Assembly: GCA_018136815.1 (NCBI GenBank)
Contig: CM030942.1
Location: forward strand, 621,797 to 685,796
Length of the DNA: 64,000 nt
Source: Isochrysis galbana
Lineage: Eukaryota; Haptophyta; Isochrysidales; Isochrysidaceae
Direction: 5' to 3'
Both the position numbers and the translations under genes were made by a program. The notes under the pieces were generated by a model. It searched no databases. It had not been told where the DNA came from and was given only the letters and a program-made list of their open reading frames with translations. Below are positions 51,177 through 61,480 of the stretch, piece after piece. Every line of letters starts with the position of its first letter. Position 1 is the first letter of the stretch.

Positions 51177-52110
51177 TGGCCCCAAGGAAGCCTGCCATCA
51201 AGCCTGTGCCCGCCCCTGGCCACTACACCATCCAGCATCCAGGCCCGCGATGCCCGGGCGATTGAGCGCGCCGCGACCGTCGAGGACGTCAGGAAAGCAA
51301 CAGAGTACTGCCGCGCGAACGACGTTGGCGTCAAAGCCGCGCTGGCAACGGGGTTGTTCCCCCATGCGACGCGCTCTCGGGTTGCGGGGGAGCTGCAACG
51401 GCACTCCTCAAGCCAGGAAGTGGTCCCGGATGCAAACAGCAGCTTCTCACGAATGCCGAGCGCACAAAGCTTGCACATTGGATACTGACCCGCGCAGATG
51501 CACACGACCCGCAGAACCGCCACCAGATTTCTGTGAAAGTCCGCACGATGCTCGGCGAGCGCCATAGGTTCAACAAGTCTCGCAAGTACGGCAAGGGCGC
51601 AAGGGTTGCATCCTCCTGAACACCCCTGAGCTCAACCACCTCAACTCGCAGGTCGACCTGTCCCACACCTTCTTCCAGCGTATCTACCCGTGGTGGCGTG
51701 AGCACGGCATTACGATTGACGAGGGGACATCGCGTGCGGAGGAGGCCCGCAGGTCGCAGGTCGAAGAAGTACACGGACGGAGAACGTCGTAACGTCGTGC
51801 ACAATCACTTCCACGGTGAATACGGTCTAGAACGAGAGTTGATTGACGCGGGGGTCATGGACCCCCACACTGAGGTGTGCTATTATACGCTCTTCATACA
51901 CGCCCCGTCCGCCTTCCCAGCTAGCATGTAGCCACGCGCGCAACGCGCAACGCATTCTCACCAACGCACCAATCCCCTCCTTCTCTGCCCCACAGCTCAT
52001 CAATCAAGGACATGCGCAGATTGCTCAACTGCGACGAGACGCCTCAGCCCGGGTTAAGGTGCGGGACTTCTACCGTCCCCGCTCTGACACTTGTGACTTC
52101 CAATAACCCC
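51177..52110 (+). pseudogene. Decayed DDE transposase, family D1 copy 2
   Basis: The ATG at 51177 (Met-Ala-Pro-Arg-Lys-Pro) is followed within 25 codons by a frameshift. The next frame gives Ile-Glu-Arg-Ala-Ala-Thr-Val-Glu-Asp-Val-Arg-Lys-Ala-Thr-Glu-Tyr-Cys, homologous to 33.9 kb. Another frame gives Leu-Thr-Asn-Ala-Glu-Arg-Thr-Lys-Leu-Ala-His-Trp-Ile-Leu and Lys-Val-Arg-Thr-Met-Leu. Later frames give Phe-Phe-Gln-Arg-Ile-Tyr-Pro-Trp-Trp, Leu-Ile-Asp-Ala-Gly-Val-Met-Asp-Pro and, near 52027, Asn-Cys-Asp-Glu-Thr-Pro-Gln. The last is the first catalytic Asp block of pogo/Tigger-type DDE transposases (N-x-D-E-T). At least four frameshifts make it dead. Confidence 0.65.
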
Positions 52111-52862
52111 CCCCTCCTCCGCGCCAAAGGCGCGGGACTTCTACCGTCCCCATTGTGACTGCCCCCCCCCTAGGGAATACATAAGTTATTATACTTCACT
52201 GGGCTTTTCATTCACATGCGCCTCCTGTGAAAAGGTCACACTGCTTGTGAAAAGATTGGCCCCCCTCACGGTATGATTATTCTCGACCCCCTTCCCCCCG
52301 CCGAGTTCCCCCCCCAGCCGCCGAGTCCCCCGCCCCCCGCCGAGCTCCCCCAACCCCTCGCCTCCCCCCCCTCCCCAGCCGCCGAGCCGTCCCCCAGCCG
52401 CCCAGCGCCCGAGCCCAGGGCGACAGTGCGGCGGTGCGCGCGGCATGTGCCGCCAGCTCCCTCCGCTCCACACCCCGTTTGTGGGCCACTGGCGCTCCGG
52501 TGGTGCGGCGGTGCGCGCGGCATGTGCCGCCAGCTCCCTCCGCTCCACACCCTGTTTTGGGCCGCCAGCCCGCGGGTGCGATTCGCGGAGCCGCTGGTCG
52601 CTTCGGTGGCGGGCCAAGCCCCGGAGCAGCAGCTGAGCGCGCGCGAGAAGCGGGCGCGCGCCTTTGCGACCCGCGTTTCGGAGCGGCGCAAGGTCGCGAG
52701 GAGTCTGTCGCGTCACTCGAAGGCGGCAGCAGAGCCGCTGTAGCGGGATCGGCGCCGGGCACGACGTCGTCTTCACGAGTCGGCTACCCCATGCGTGAGA
52801 GTGACCCTCGCAGTCCAACTCTCTCCCTTGGCAACCTGAAGAGGAGACTCACAACTTGAGTC
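52111..52862. other. GC-rich stretch with a 75-bp tandem duplication
   Basis: 52428-52502 and 52503-52566 repeat the words gcggcggtgcgcgcggcatg, tgccgccagctccctccgct and ccacacc. 'gcgggacttctaccgtcccc' occurs twice at 52061-52080 and 52131-52150. Frames on both strands are open because of GC bias. A plus frame at 52560-52743 (Ala-Arg-Glu-Lys-Arg-Ala-Arg-Ala-Phe-Ala-Thr-Arg) could be coding but lacks a start. Confidence 0.45.
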
Positions 52863-53276
52863 TCAGTCAGAGCCATTGCTCGACCAGTGTGTTTTTGGGC
52901 GGCTTTCTGAGCAAACTTCAAAATCCATAAGGGCCACCGGACTCGGGCCGCGCCGCCGTGGCGGCGCGACCGTCACCAGCAGGGTGGGAGAGGCCTCTGC
53001 CATGAGGCATGCCCAATGGGTTCGTCTGGCTTCCGGTCTGGTGGGTGTCTGGTGTGGCCTGCAGTCTGCTGCCCTCCATGGGGGGGGCCAGCATGGCTGC
53101 TGTGGGCGGTGGTGTGGCCGGGGCCACGGGCCGTGTGGCGCGATGGGAGTCGCGCTCACCTGCTCGGCCTCTTCCGGGGGATGCGGTCGCTTCGCCTGCG
53201 ACTGCTCCATGGGCACTGGCTGGGCGCCCGCGGCGGGGGGCCCGAAGGAGAGGAGGGGAGCGCCGGCGCGCTCCAT
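52863..53276 (-). CDS. Proline-rich ORF1-like frame related to retroposon R1
   Basis: From ATG 53276 (Met-Glu-Arg-Ala-Gly-Ala-Pro) 137 codons run to a stop at 52863. The start context (gccatggagcgcgccggcgctccc) resembles the start of the R1 frame at 16491 (Met-Glu-Arg-Ala-Pro-Thr-Ala-Pro), and the residue mix is equally Pro/Arg/His-rich. The rest does not align obviously. It is probably an ORF1 relic of a related retroposon; it could also be chance in GC-rich DNA. Confidence 0.3.
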   Translation of the reverse strand: MERAGAPLLSFGPPAAGAQPVPMEQSQAKRPHPPEEAEQVSATPIAPHGPWPRPHHRPQQPCWPPPWRAADCRPHQTPTRPEARRTHWACLMAEASPTLLVTVAPPRRRGPSPVALMDFEVCSESRPKTHWSSNGSD

Positions 53277-53492
53277 GGCGACCAAGTATAAACTTAGTTG
53301 ACTAGTGGAGTAGAGTAGAACTACATCTACATGATTCTGCATGTCGAAGACAGTACTTAGAGTAGTATTGTAGTATTTACTGGATATTGTACTGGACGGG
53401 GCAGGCGCAAGTCGAGGGGAGGCCCTCGCCATCCGTCCCCTCTCCCCCTCTTCTCCTCTGTCGTCGTCTCCGCCTCGGGGACACCCGGAAGC

Positions 53493-54958
53493 ATGGGCTG
53501 CGATCTTGACAGCCTCTGCGCATATACAACCGAGAAGCAGGTTGTCGTCCGCCACCGCTGGGCCGGTCTGCTCTACTACAGCTGCATCGCCGGCGTGCTT
53601 CTCTACGTCGTCGTTGTGCAGATCGTGTTCAACAGGGGCTATCTCGCTTTTCAAGAGCTCTCGGGGACAGTCCGAGCGACCTACGTGCCACCGCAACAGT
53701 TGGCACCGATTGGCTCGCTTGGATATTGCAATCAGTCGAGCGCGGCCAACCGGTCACTGGTGCCGCTGCTGCCATGCGTTAGCTGGGATCAGTCGCTCAC
53801 AACGCAAACATCAGCCTCTGGCCTGCTCATTGGCACACGCATCACGCGCAAGCTGCAGCGGCGTAACATCTCTTGCCACGAGCTCAGCTACGGCTGTAAC
53901 CCATGGTGCGCATCCGTGTCATCCGCTGCAATAGGTTCTGTTGATAGGCGGATGTTAGGATTGTAGGAGCTAGCTTCTTTCACGTTTGTACTCTTAGGTA
54001 CGAGACTAAGGAGGACAGCGTCTCGGTTTATGTGGGCGGCGTAGAGGACGGCACTATCCTCGTGCAACACTCCGTGTCATCACAAAGCGTCGCTGCCATC
54101 CTACCCGGAAGAGGTGATTCACTCGACTCGTTTGGCGAGCGCGAGGTATAACTGCAGCAAAGCACACAAGCTGCTCTCTAATTCACTGGTTGGATGTGCT
54201 GGTCCTGCAGCTTCATCTCAGCCAGAGCCTATTCACCGAAGGCATCGTCTCTTTGGCCACAGGTGGCCTTGCTCACAGGCGCAAATGGCATGTCGTTCCC
54301 CACGGTTCCATGCGGAAAGTCCACCACAATTGACCATCGCTGTGGCTCAGGCCGAGGGGATCTATTCACGGTGGGGCAGCTCATGCAAGCCGCAGGTGTC
54401 GATCTCAATGCCTGGGCTGCAAATGGCGCCGAGGTGCAAAGGAGTGCAGGTGCAGCGGTGATCTTGAGCGTCGACTATCAAGCCAACCTTTTGAACGGGG
54501 TGATGCGATACGAGTACTTGGTCAATGCCTCGAAACTCGAGGCAAAGACCACCTTCTTCGGCTCGTTTGCATCCACCTTTGGCGCCGGGCCGAAATCAAC
54601 GCGTGAGGTCTTCAGCCTTCATGGTGTTCAAATCATTTTCCAGCAGACGGGTGGGCTCACATCCTTCGATTTCTTCACGCTCCTTCTCACTTTCGTCTCG
54701 GGTCTTGCGCTGGTCTCCATCTCAAAAACGGTGACGAATGCCTTTTTGTTGTATGCCGCGCCAATGCGTGACAAGTATCGCCTATTTCTACAGGTGCACA
54801 CTCCAAATTTTGCACCTAGCAGCGATGCCGGCAACAGCGCACTAGAAGAGCTGCTCGCTGCGAAACGCGCCAAGCGAGCCCTTTGTTCCGGTCAGCGCCA
54901 ACCCCAAGAAGCCCTTCTCACTCCGCTTGAATCCAACTCTGGCCAGACAGGAAACTAG
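53493..54958 (+). CDS. P2X-like ligand-gated cation channel
   Basis: Three exons (53493-53905, 53998-54113, 54279-54958) join in frame with GT-AG borders to 402 residues, the usual P2X length. The N-terminus has Tyr-Thr-Thr-Glu-Lys, matching the Tyr-x-Thr-x-Lys motif of P2X receptors, then TM1 (Leu-Tyr-Tyr-Ser-Cys-Ile-Ala-Gly-Val-Leu-Leu-Tyr, about 24-44) followed by Arg-Gly-Tyr-x-x-Phe. The extracellular part carries several Cys. TM2 (about 318-345) is preceded by Gly-Val-Gln-Ile-Ile-Phe-Gln-Gln-Thr-Gly-Gly, similar to the Gly-Ile-Arg-Phe segment of algal P2X. Family members are trimeric ATP-gated channels at the plasma membrane or contractile vacuole. Whether this one binds ATP cannot be judged, because the lysine/arginine set of the ATP site was not aligned. 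Confidence 0.8.
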
Positions 54959-55921
54959 AAAGTACACATGGCATGAAAGTAAGCTATCTGCCAATCCTAA
55001 TCTTTGTAGCTGATACTACAAGTGGTTTTCTTTCTTCCTTGAACCTTTGAAAAACACATTGTTATAGTTTTAGCGATGGAGCACGCCTAAACAAGTCTAT
55101 ACAGCCTTAGTGCTGACCTGGACCTAGGGGAGGCGGCCCTCGTGCCGCTTCTCCCTCGGCCTCCAACTCCCATCCGGGGGGGCCGCCGGCCACCCGCAGT
55201 CAGAATCTGCTGTCTTTTGGCATGAGCTGAGCCACGGTGGCAAAAAAGGGGTGACTGCCAACCACCGACCCTCGTCGGGCCCGCCGGGGCTGCATCGATC
55301 TCTGATCGCGCTAGCTCCTGCGGAGCCGATCGCCCATCTCTGGTGTCGCACCCCCGAAACCAACGAAAAAGGAACGAGGGGGGGGGGGGGGGGGGTGTAA
55401 AGATGCGGAGGGAAGGAAGGAAGGGCGGCGTCAGACGCGAGGTAGAGGTTGCCGGTCTAGTAGTAGGTATTGGCCCTGAACCTTCAAATGTGCTTTTTGT
55501 AGGCGGCAGGTACAAGTACAAGCACCGCCGGGCTTGGGGTGAAGGACTTAGCTATATGCTGGTCTGGTGGCATGCCCCCCCCCCCATCTAACTCAATCTC
55601 CCTCCTGCGCCAATCGGGCGGACGGCGCTCGGCCCCGACTTATCCTGTAGCAATAGGCGGAAGGTATTATTTGGGCGCACACTCTCAAAGCGCAAAGCAA
55701 CCACGACACCACACCCCTCGCTTACAACGGCGACTGCAAGAAGCCTGCGCCCGGGCAAAGATTTCCTACAAGGTCCTGTTGCTGGGCATGGGGCGCCACT
55801 GGGTACAGCGAATCTACCCGTCACTCGCCACGATAACGATGCGACGGAAGCTAACAGCACATATGACATGCACGAGGCATGCGGCGTCACAAAAAAATTG
55901 TCCATCGCAATCCACAAGGAG
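54959..55921. other. Intergenic stretch with a solo retroposon 5' end
   Basis: 55058-55081 (attgttatagttttagcgat through gagc) is identical to the 5' end of retroposon R1 at 16472, but the rest of that element is absent. 55378-55396 is a G-run. No gene is supported in this stretch. Confidence 0.55.
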
Positions 55922-57155
55922 TCAAGAAATAAGTGTTTGCCATGTGGGCCAGGCCTGGCGACAATCCATGAATCTATTGACCGTGCCAATAATCGACATT
56001 TGAGCATTCCAAGCACCTGCCGCGCCGCTTCATCAAAGCAAAGAAGATGGGAATGCCGGTGATCAACCAATGCGCTCAGCCACGTTGACCTCCGCCTCGT
56101 GCATTTCCTCTGCCATATGACGCAACCCTGGCATGACCTGCGGGTACAGCGGACAATACGTGCGAATGGTCTGAGAATGGTCTCTTGAATGAAGTCTTGA
56201 CGATGACTGGGGGTAGTCCGCAGTGAACCAAAAAGAAGGGCATGAAAGAGCAACGAACGCACCGCAGCAAATTTCGAGTTGAGAAGGGCGACGAGGCCGG
56301 GGAACGGCTTCGAAGAGTCGAGCTCCTTGCCGGTTTTCGTATTGGTCACTTCCACGCCCATAAGCAGGCCGCCCGTGCGTTTGGTGCCGTAGCAGAGAAT
56401 CTTCCCGAGAGGTAAGCCCGAGAGAGTGGGAAGATCAGCGTCGCCCGCGCGCTTGCCCAAAATCTCAGTCTTCTGCACCTCGAAATCTCCGTCGCAGGCG
56501 GTTACCTCCGTTAGATCGGCCTTCTCGTAGGAGATGGTCATGTTGAGCGTGCCAGTGACACGGCTCTTTGCTGCTCCAGCCACGCCGCCAACGCACCTAG
56601 AGAGTCGGACAACAGTTCTGAGGGGTGAGATTGCCTCGATTGGATAGTCCACATCGCACAGAAGCGGACTCACCAGAGGCCGCAGAGGCCGTTTGAATCG
56701 TAGTTAAGGCCAACACCAACTTCGATTCCTTTGATCGAGAGCTCAATCACATCGGGTAGGATGCGCGGGATCGACTTGAAGATATCTCGCGGCCGCCTGC
56801 ACTCATCCATATCGATCTCCTCCACCGCAAGCTCATCCAGTGTGATGTTGTCGATCTGCGTGGTGTAGAGGCCCACGCGGATCTTGGCGTCGATGGGGAG
56901 CTTGGAGACTCGAGGGTGCGTCGTCACCTCGCCCAAAGCCCAGTGGACCGCCGAGTTGAGCCCTTCCGCAAGCGGACCAGTCGCCTGCCTGCAGCTGATG
57001 GCAGGCTGCGCTGCCATGCTGCCAAAGAGAGCATTGGGCGAGGCGGGCTGCGGTCCGGTGAGCGTGAGCGCGAGGATGGCGCACGTCCCAATGATTGCCA
57101 GTGCCACTTGAGCCACTGGCCTGTTCGACAGCAGAGAGGACGAGGAGGTCTGCAT
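55922..57155 (-). CDS. Unidentified membrane-anchored protein
   Basis: Four minus exons (56674-57155, 56263-56596, 56068-56137, 55922-56016) join in frame with GT-AG borders to 326 residues. Residues 14-34 form one hydrophobic helix (Val-Ala-Gln-Val-Ala-Leu-Ala-Ile-Ile-Gly-Thr-Cys-Ala-Ile-Leu-Ala-Leu) after a Ser-rich start, so the protein is a single-pass type II anchor or is secreted. The following 240 residues alternate hydrophobic and polar residues as in beta-rich folds, with several Cys (Asp-Glu-Cys-Arg-Arg; Gly-Leu-Cys-Gly-Leu-Trp-Cys). The pattern is loosely compatible with lipid-binding TULIP/LEA-14-like domains, but no motif proves it. The ATG at 57155 is preferred over 57272 since it places the hydrophobic segment near the N-terminus. 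Confidence 0.65.
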
Positions 57156-58490
57156 GGAAGTCGAGAGAGAAGAGAGTGGCGGTGGGTGGGTGGGGAAGAG
57201 AGCGACCTGCGAGGCTGGACCCGATGTTGAAAAGGTGGAAGGCGATGGATAGAGAAGACGTGAGAAGCACACACCCCAGGAAGAAGGATGGGGGAGTCGC
57301 CCGCAGTAAGTGCGGGGGGGGGAGTTTGTAGGGGGGGGGGGGGAAGAGGGGGGCGTCAGCCACGAGAGAGAGGCTAAAGAGCGCTGAGGAGAGGAAGAAA
57401 GGCGACGAGGCAGGGCCTCTCGGGCTGTGTGAAACAGAGAGAGAGAAGCGGGTGTTGTTGGGAGAGGGAAGAGGGCCAGAATCTTGGTTCAGCCGTTTCG
57501 CGATCGGATTCCATTTTTGAGCCACTCATAAGACGTTCTGTCGCGGCGCCGGCCCCAACCTCGCGGCCGACCGTTTCTTCGTTCGCTTGTAGCCAGCCCT
57601 ACGAGGTATGAATTCCCAGTACCTCTATGAGGAGTACTCCTACTTTACACAAACCACAACATCCGGACCGCAGGTCCGGGCGGGCCCCAACGGGCCCACA
57701 CCAACACGTTGAACTCGACAACCCTCTTAAAAATGGTTCCGCAGGATTTGGGGGGGGGGGGGAGTATCGCGAAACGTTTCCCGGAGGCAAAGGGAGCCCC
57801 CCCCCCCCTCCGCCCCTCCCCCTCCGCCGCCGTCCCCCTCCCCCCTCCCCTCTTCGTAGAAAAATAGACAAAAACAGTCCCAAAAACAATACCGGAGGGG
57901 GGCTCTCTAACGAATTCTTGCCGGGCGAGGGCGCTCGGTCGGGTGCGCGCGCTCTCTCTCTCCCGCTTGCTCACTCGCTCTCCCTCTCTCCCTCTCTCGC
58001 TCCCCCCCTCTCTCGCTCTCTCCCCCTCGCTCTCGCGCTCTCCCTCGCTCTCCCTCGATGCACTTGGATCTGACCGACGAAGCGGTAGATCTGACGGCGG
58101 TCACGAGTGTACGCTTACGACATATAATAACAACATATCACTCGTCATCTCGTCATCGGGCTCCTCCACTATCATCTCTAGGTCCTAAGGCAGCACATGT
58201 GACTCCCAATCTTTCAGCAAATCCTCGTCAAGCACAAGATTTGTGTGGCGCGTGGCGCGCCGCGCCGCGCTACTCATCCTCAAGCCATAGGGGGCCGCGC
58301 TGCGGTCTCCTTGTGATAGTCTTTTCTTTGATTCGTGTAATGTATGGTGATGGTGAGCAACAAACTAGGGTTCTCGACCATTTGCAGGTGTCCCTGATGA
58401 GAGTAGGTACAATAAGAGGGTTGTGGGCTGACGTATGACCGTTGGTCTGAGGCGCAATGTCAATGGCGATATGTGATAACGATCGATGAG
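57156..58490. other. Intergenic stretch with G, C and CT tracts
   Basis: It contains a G-run at 57330-57343, G- and C-runs at 57750-57820 and CT-rich sequence at 57945-58055. No gene was recognised. Confidence 0.45.
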
Positions 58491-58494
58491 GGAG

Positions 58495-58680
58495 GCGGGG
58501 GAGAAGGCGGCGGCGGTGAGGGAGGCGGTGGTGATTGATGGTGGTTGCGGAGACGGCGGCGGTGGTGAGTGTGGCGGAGGTGAGGGAGGCGGCGGTGAGG
58601 GAGGCGGCGGTGAGGGAGGCGGCGGTGAAGGCGGTGGCGGCGAGGGAGGCGGTGGTGACGGCGGCGGCGAGGGAGATGGT
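58495..58680. repeat. GGC-rich minisatellite, 15-bp unit
   Basis: Units related to gtgagggaggcggcg are repeated about ten times. All three frames are open across it, so the Gly/Glu- or Ala/Val-rich peptides it could encode are not evidence for a gene, although one frame continues into a protein-like tail (Asp-Ile-Gly-Thr-Leu-Ile-Glu-Met-Glu-Lys-Phe-Met). Confidence 0.8.
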
Positions 58681-58774
58681 GAAGGACATCGGCACGCTGA
58701 TCGAAATGGAGAAGTTCATGGTGGAGCAGAGCGACAGGGAAGAAGGAAGATGGGCAGGTTGGATAGTGGGACAC

Positions 58775-59275
58775 TTGTGAGTGAGCAGACAGTTGGGCGG
58801 TTGTGAGTGAGCAGACAGTTGGGCGGTTGTGGGTGGTGGGCACAGACAGGGGTGGTAGCGCAGGGGGGCGGAAGTTTGTGTCAAATGTATTGTAACGCCA
58901 ACTGACAGCTGCCTAATTGATCACTCACAACCGCCCAACTGTCTGCTCACTCATAACCGCCCAACTGTCTGCTCACTCACAACCGCCCAACTGCCTCAGG
59001 CCCACTCACAACCGCCCAACTGTCTGCTCACTCACAACCGCCCAACTGTCTGCTCACTCACAACCGCCCAACTGTCTGCTCACTCACAACCGCCCAACTG
59101 TCTGCTCACTCACAACCACCCAACTGCCTCAGGCCCCCTCACAGCCGCTCCCTCCTCCTCCCCCCCACCCCCCACCCTCCGCCCCCCTTCCGCCCCCCTT
59201 CCGCCCCCCTTCCACCCCCCTTCCGCCCCCTTCCGCCCCCCTTCCGCCCCCCTTCCGCCCCCTTCCGCCCCCCAC
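58775..59275. repeat. 26-bp minisatellite in both orientations, then 13-bp C-rich repeat
   Basis: The unit cactcacaaccgcccaactg + tctgct occurs about seven times in plus orientation at 58921-59130 and twice in inverse orientation at 58775-58830, so the pair can form a long stem around 58840-58915. 59170-59275 is a 12/13-bp repeat of ccccccttccg. Confidence 0.9.
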
Positions 59276-59653
59276 ATGCGGCCCGACACTTGTCGTCTTG
59301 ACGTGACTGACGAAGTCTTCACCCGTCATTCATCCACTCTTCTGACCATTCTGACTCATGGATGCCATCCTCCTACCAGGCTCTCCCAAGCCTTGGGTAT
59401 TCGACTCACCGACGACATCACGATCTCAAGGGTACCCATCGATTTGTGCTTGCAACTGTCCGACTCCAACGAGCGTCACCTTTGGCAACAGCTTGCGGCA
59501 CAGACCACTCTCCGATGCGTATAATGGCTCTGACATGCACAGTGCGAGTCGCAGCTCCTTTTCTGCAAATGCCACTCTTCCCAGAACTCCGTCACATCGT
59601 CTTCAAGCACATTGCACCTCGGTACAACACTTCGAAGGAGACGACAGCACTTG

Positions 59654-60097
59654 TCAACGCTCCCAGATGGCGTTCTCGTAACCTTCCTTGTCTGCTTTTA
59701 TATTGGTCCTCACATGTTCCAACCAAAAGCTCGTTGTAGGTGGACGTACAATTGTGGAAAACGCCTGGTGGAGTAGGACAGCATGCCCTTGTGCACGTAT
59801 ATCTGTTGCGGTACTCATACTTGCGACAGCGTTGAACATTTTCGCCTTCATGAACGCGATGCTACTTTTCACGTCATCGCAATTCCAATAGTTGTACATT
59901 TCTAACTCTGCGGTGAAGTTGGAGTCCTGCTTCAGCTCGTTACAAATATCTGAGGACAGTGTATCATTATCCGCATAATCAGTGTAGGCCAACCAGCCAT
60001 CGTCAGAAAGCTCTGCTATGCTCATCGACGGCTCTCGAAGAGAATTTGAAGCTTCAAACTCATATGGCAAATCAATTGTCACACCGCATAAATACAC
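59654..60097 (-). CDS. AT-richer unidentified ORF A
   Basis: 147 codons from ATG 60097, noticeably less GC-biased than host genes. It is acidic, Ser/Asn/Tyr-rich and has four cysteines: Ser-Met-Ser-Ile-Ala-Glu-Leu-Ser-Asp-Asp, Tyr-Thr-Asp-Tyr-Ala-Asp-Asn-Asp, Tyr-Asn-Tyr-Trp-Asn-Cys. No family was recognised. The start may be incomplete because the first residues (Met-Tyr-Leu-Cys-Gly-Val) look internal. It could be an exon of a larger gene or a relic of a foreign element. Confidence 0.4.
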   Translation of the reverse strand: MYLCGVTIDLPYEFEASNSLREPSMSIAELSDDGWLAYTDYADNDTLSSDICNELKQDSNFTAELEMYNYWNCDDVKSSIAFMKAKMFNAVASMSTATDIRAQGHAVLLHQAFSTIVRPPTTSFWLEHVRTNIKADKEGYENAIWER

Positions 60098-60713
60098 TAG
60101 CTAACGTCACACTGAGGTTGGTCAATCCAATGCCTCACAACTATAGTGAGCGGATGTTACTCCGTCAGCTGTCAGGTCGTTAGTTCAGAATTTTGAATAA
60201 AACCCGTCACGAAACACCTAGGCGTCCCACAAACAAGATTTCAGTCATACTGGGGGGAGTTGATCCATCCGAAGAGGTCCCCTCGTGAAAGTCACTTTTA
60301 CACACACACATGATTGAGACGATGGGGCTCCTCTGCTACACGTCTAACTGCGCAAGTCTCTGCTACACGTCTAATTGCGCAAGCATCTGCGGAGACAACC
60401 TGGTCCAGAAGAAACCTTGCCGACGCTCCTCCCTCTGTCTGAGGTATGGCATCGAGCACATGGGTCGATTGCAAGCATTTTCCGCCCAATCAGTGTGACC
60501 CATTGCCGATGTCGAGGGTGGAGAACCCCCAAACCTCGTCTGTGGAACACACTCTTGGGATTCAACCGGCATACATCCCCATCGATCCTCGAGTTCTGCC
60601 GCTCCGATCGCAGAGCGCGCACCGCGTAAATGCAGAATACAGGTTTCGTTACACGTCTATAGGGTGATGGAACGGGTTTGGTCCGTGTTCTTACATAACG
60701 TCAACGTGACCTT
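60098..60713. other. Stretch between two AT-richer ORFs
   Basis: No gene is visible. 60335-60384 contains a direct duplication of 'ctgctacacgtctaa(c/t)tgcgcaag'. Confidence 0.4.
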
Positions 60714-61157
60714 CTAGCGTGGGGGGGTTCGCATCTTTTTTTCATACAACTTACGCGATACTGACAACACCCTCTGCACCAATGTAGTTACATCGTTCTT
60801 GAAATTTTTATCTATCATAGTCGTATTCAAATCATGTTCATTTGGATTCTGAATGTTATTCATCTGATGTTTTAACCCCTCTTTCTCGGCAATTTGCGTG
60901 AGCTGATCGTAATTAACATACCCTCTATCGAAACGCCTGAATGATATGTATGCCCTTATGAACTTGCCGTATTGGTCATCATCAAGCTTATTCACGAATT
61001 GTTCGTACAGCTCCTTCTCCTTGTTGTTATTCAGAGCTCGATCAATTTCGTACCGCCACGCCCCATTGTCGGATGCCGTGCTCGTAAGGATATTCTTGAT
61101 ATTGTTCGGATTTAGTACTGTTGAGTAATTTATGTCAACATCGCTAGTGCTGGACAT
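60714..61157 (-). CDS. AT-rich, Asn/Asp/Lys-rich ORF B of probable foreign origin
   Basis: 147 codons from the ATG at 61157; an upstream ATG at 61202 adds a Tyr-rich leader. Composition is very different from host proteins: Asn, Asp, Lys, Tyr and Ile are abundant (Asn-Pro-Asn-Asn-Ile-Lys-Asn-Ile; Arg-Ala-Leu-Asn-Asn-Asn-Lys-Glu-Lys-Glu-Leu-Tyr), and codons end in A or T. It is predicted to be largely helical. This is typical of AT-rich viruses, virophages or polinton-like elements of protists, but no family could be named. It sits directly downstream of the tandem array at 61203-61480. Confidence 0.5.
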   Translation of the reverse strand: MSSTSDVDINYSTVLNPNNIKNILTSTASDNGAWRYEIDRALNNNKEKELYEQFVNKLDDDQYGKFIRAYISFRRFDRGYVNYDQLTQIAEKEGLKHQMNNIQNPNEHDLNTTMIDKNFKNDVTTLVQRVLSVSRKLYEKKMRTPPR

Positions 61158-61202
61158 GTATGATAGTATCGTATAATAGTATCGTACATATTTTTGTGTC
61201 AC

Positions 61203-61480
61203 GCACCAACTCGAGCGGGATGCATCAGTCCTCTTGCCAAACGAGTGGGTTGGATAGCGCTACCCTCATGATCCCCACGATCCACGATCCTCCGCGATTG
61301 AACGCTTTTCCATGCGGTGGGGGTGATGGCGATTGAACGCGTTCCACGTGTAGGCTGATGGTGATTGAACGCTTTTCCATGCGGTGGGGGTGATGGTGAT
61401 TGAACGCGTTCCACGTGTAGGCTGATGGTGATTGAACGCTTTTCCATGCGGTGGGTGATGGTGATTGAGCGCTTCTCGCC
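61203..61480 (-). repeat. Short tandem array 'gcgttcaatcaccatca', copy B
   Basis: On the minus strand this is the same array as 25850-26055, with more units of the two alternating types and the same unique tail (gatcgtggggatcatgaggg, caacccactcgtttggcaag). Its tail ends about 50 bp before the start of the AT-rich ORF B. Confidence 0.8.

Noticed and set aside
52189..52818. Overlapping long frames on both strands
   Set aside because: They arise from a tandem duplication in very GC-rich DNA; the residue pattern repeats with the 75-bp unit.
58486..58806. A glycine-rich protein gene
   Set aside because: All frames are open because of the 15-bp period minisatellite; no start context or conserved segment supports one frame.
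58921..59130. A CRISPR array
   Set aside because: The 26-bp units are directly adjacent with no unique spacers, and the genome is eukaryotic.
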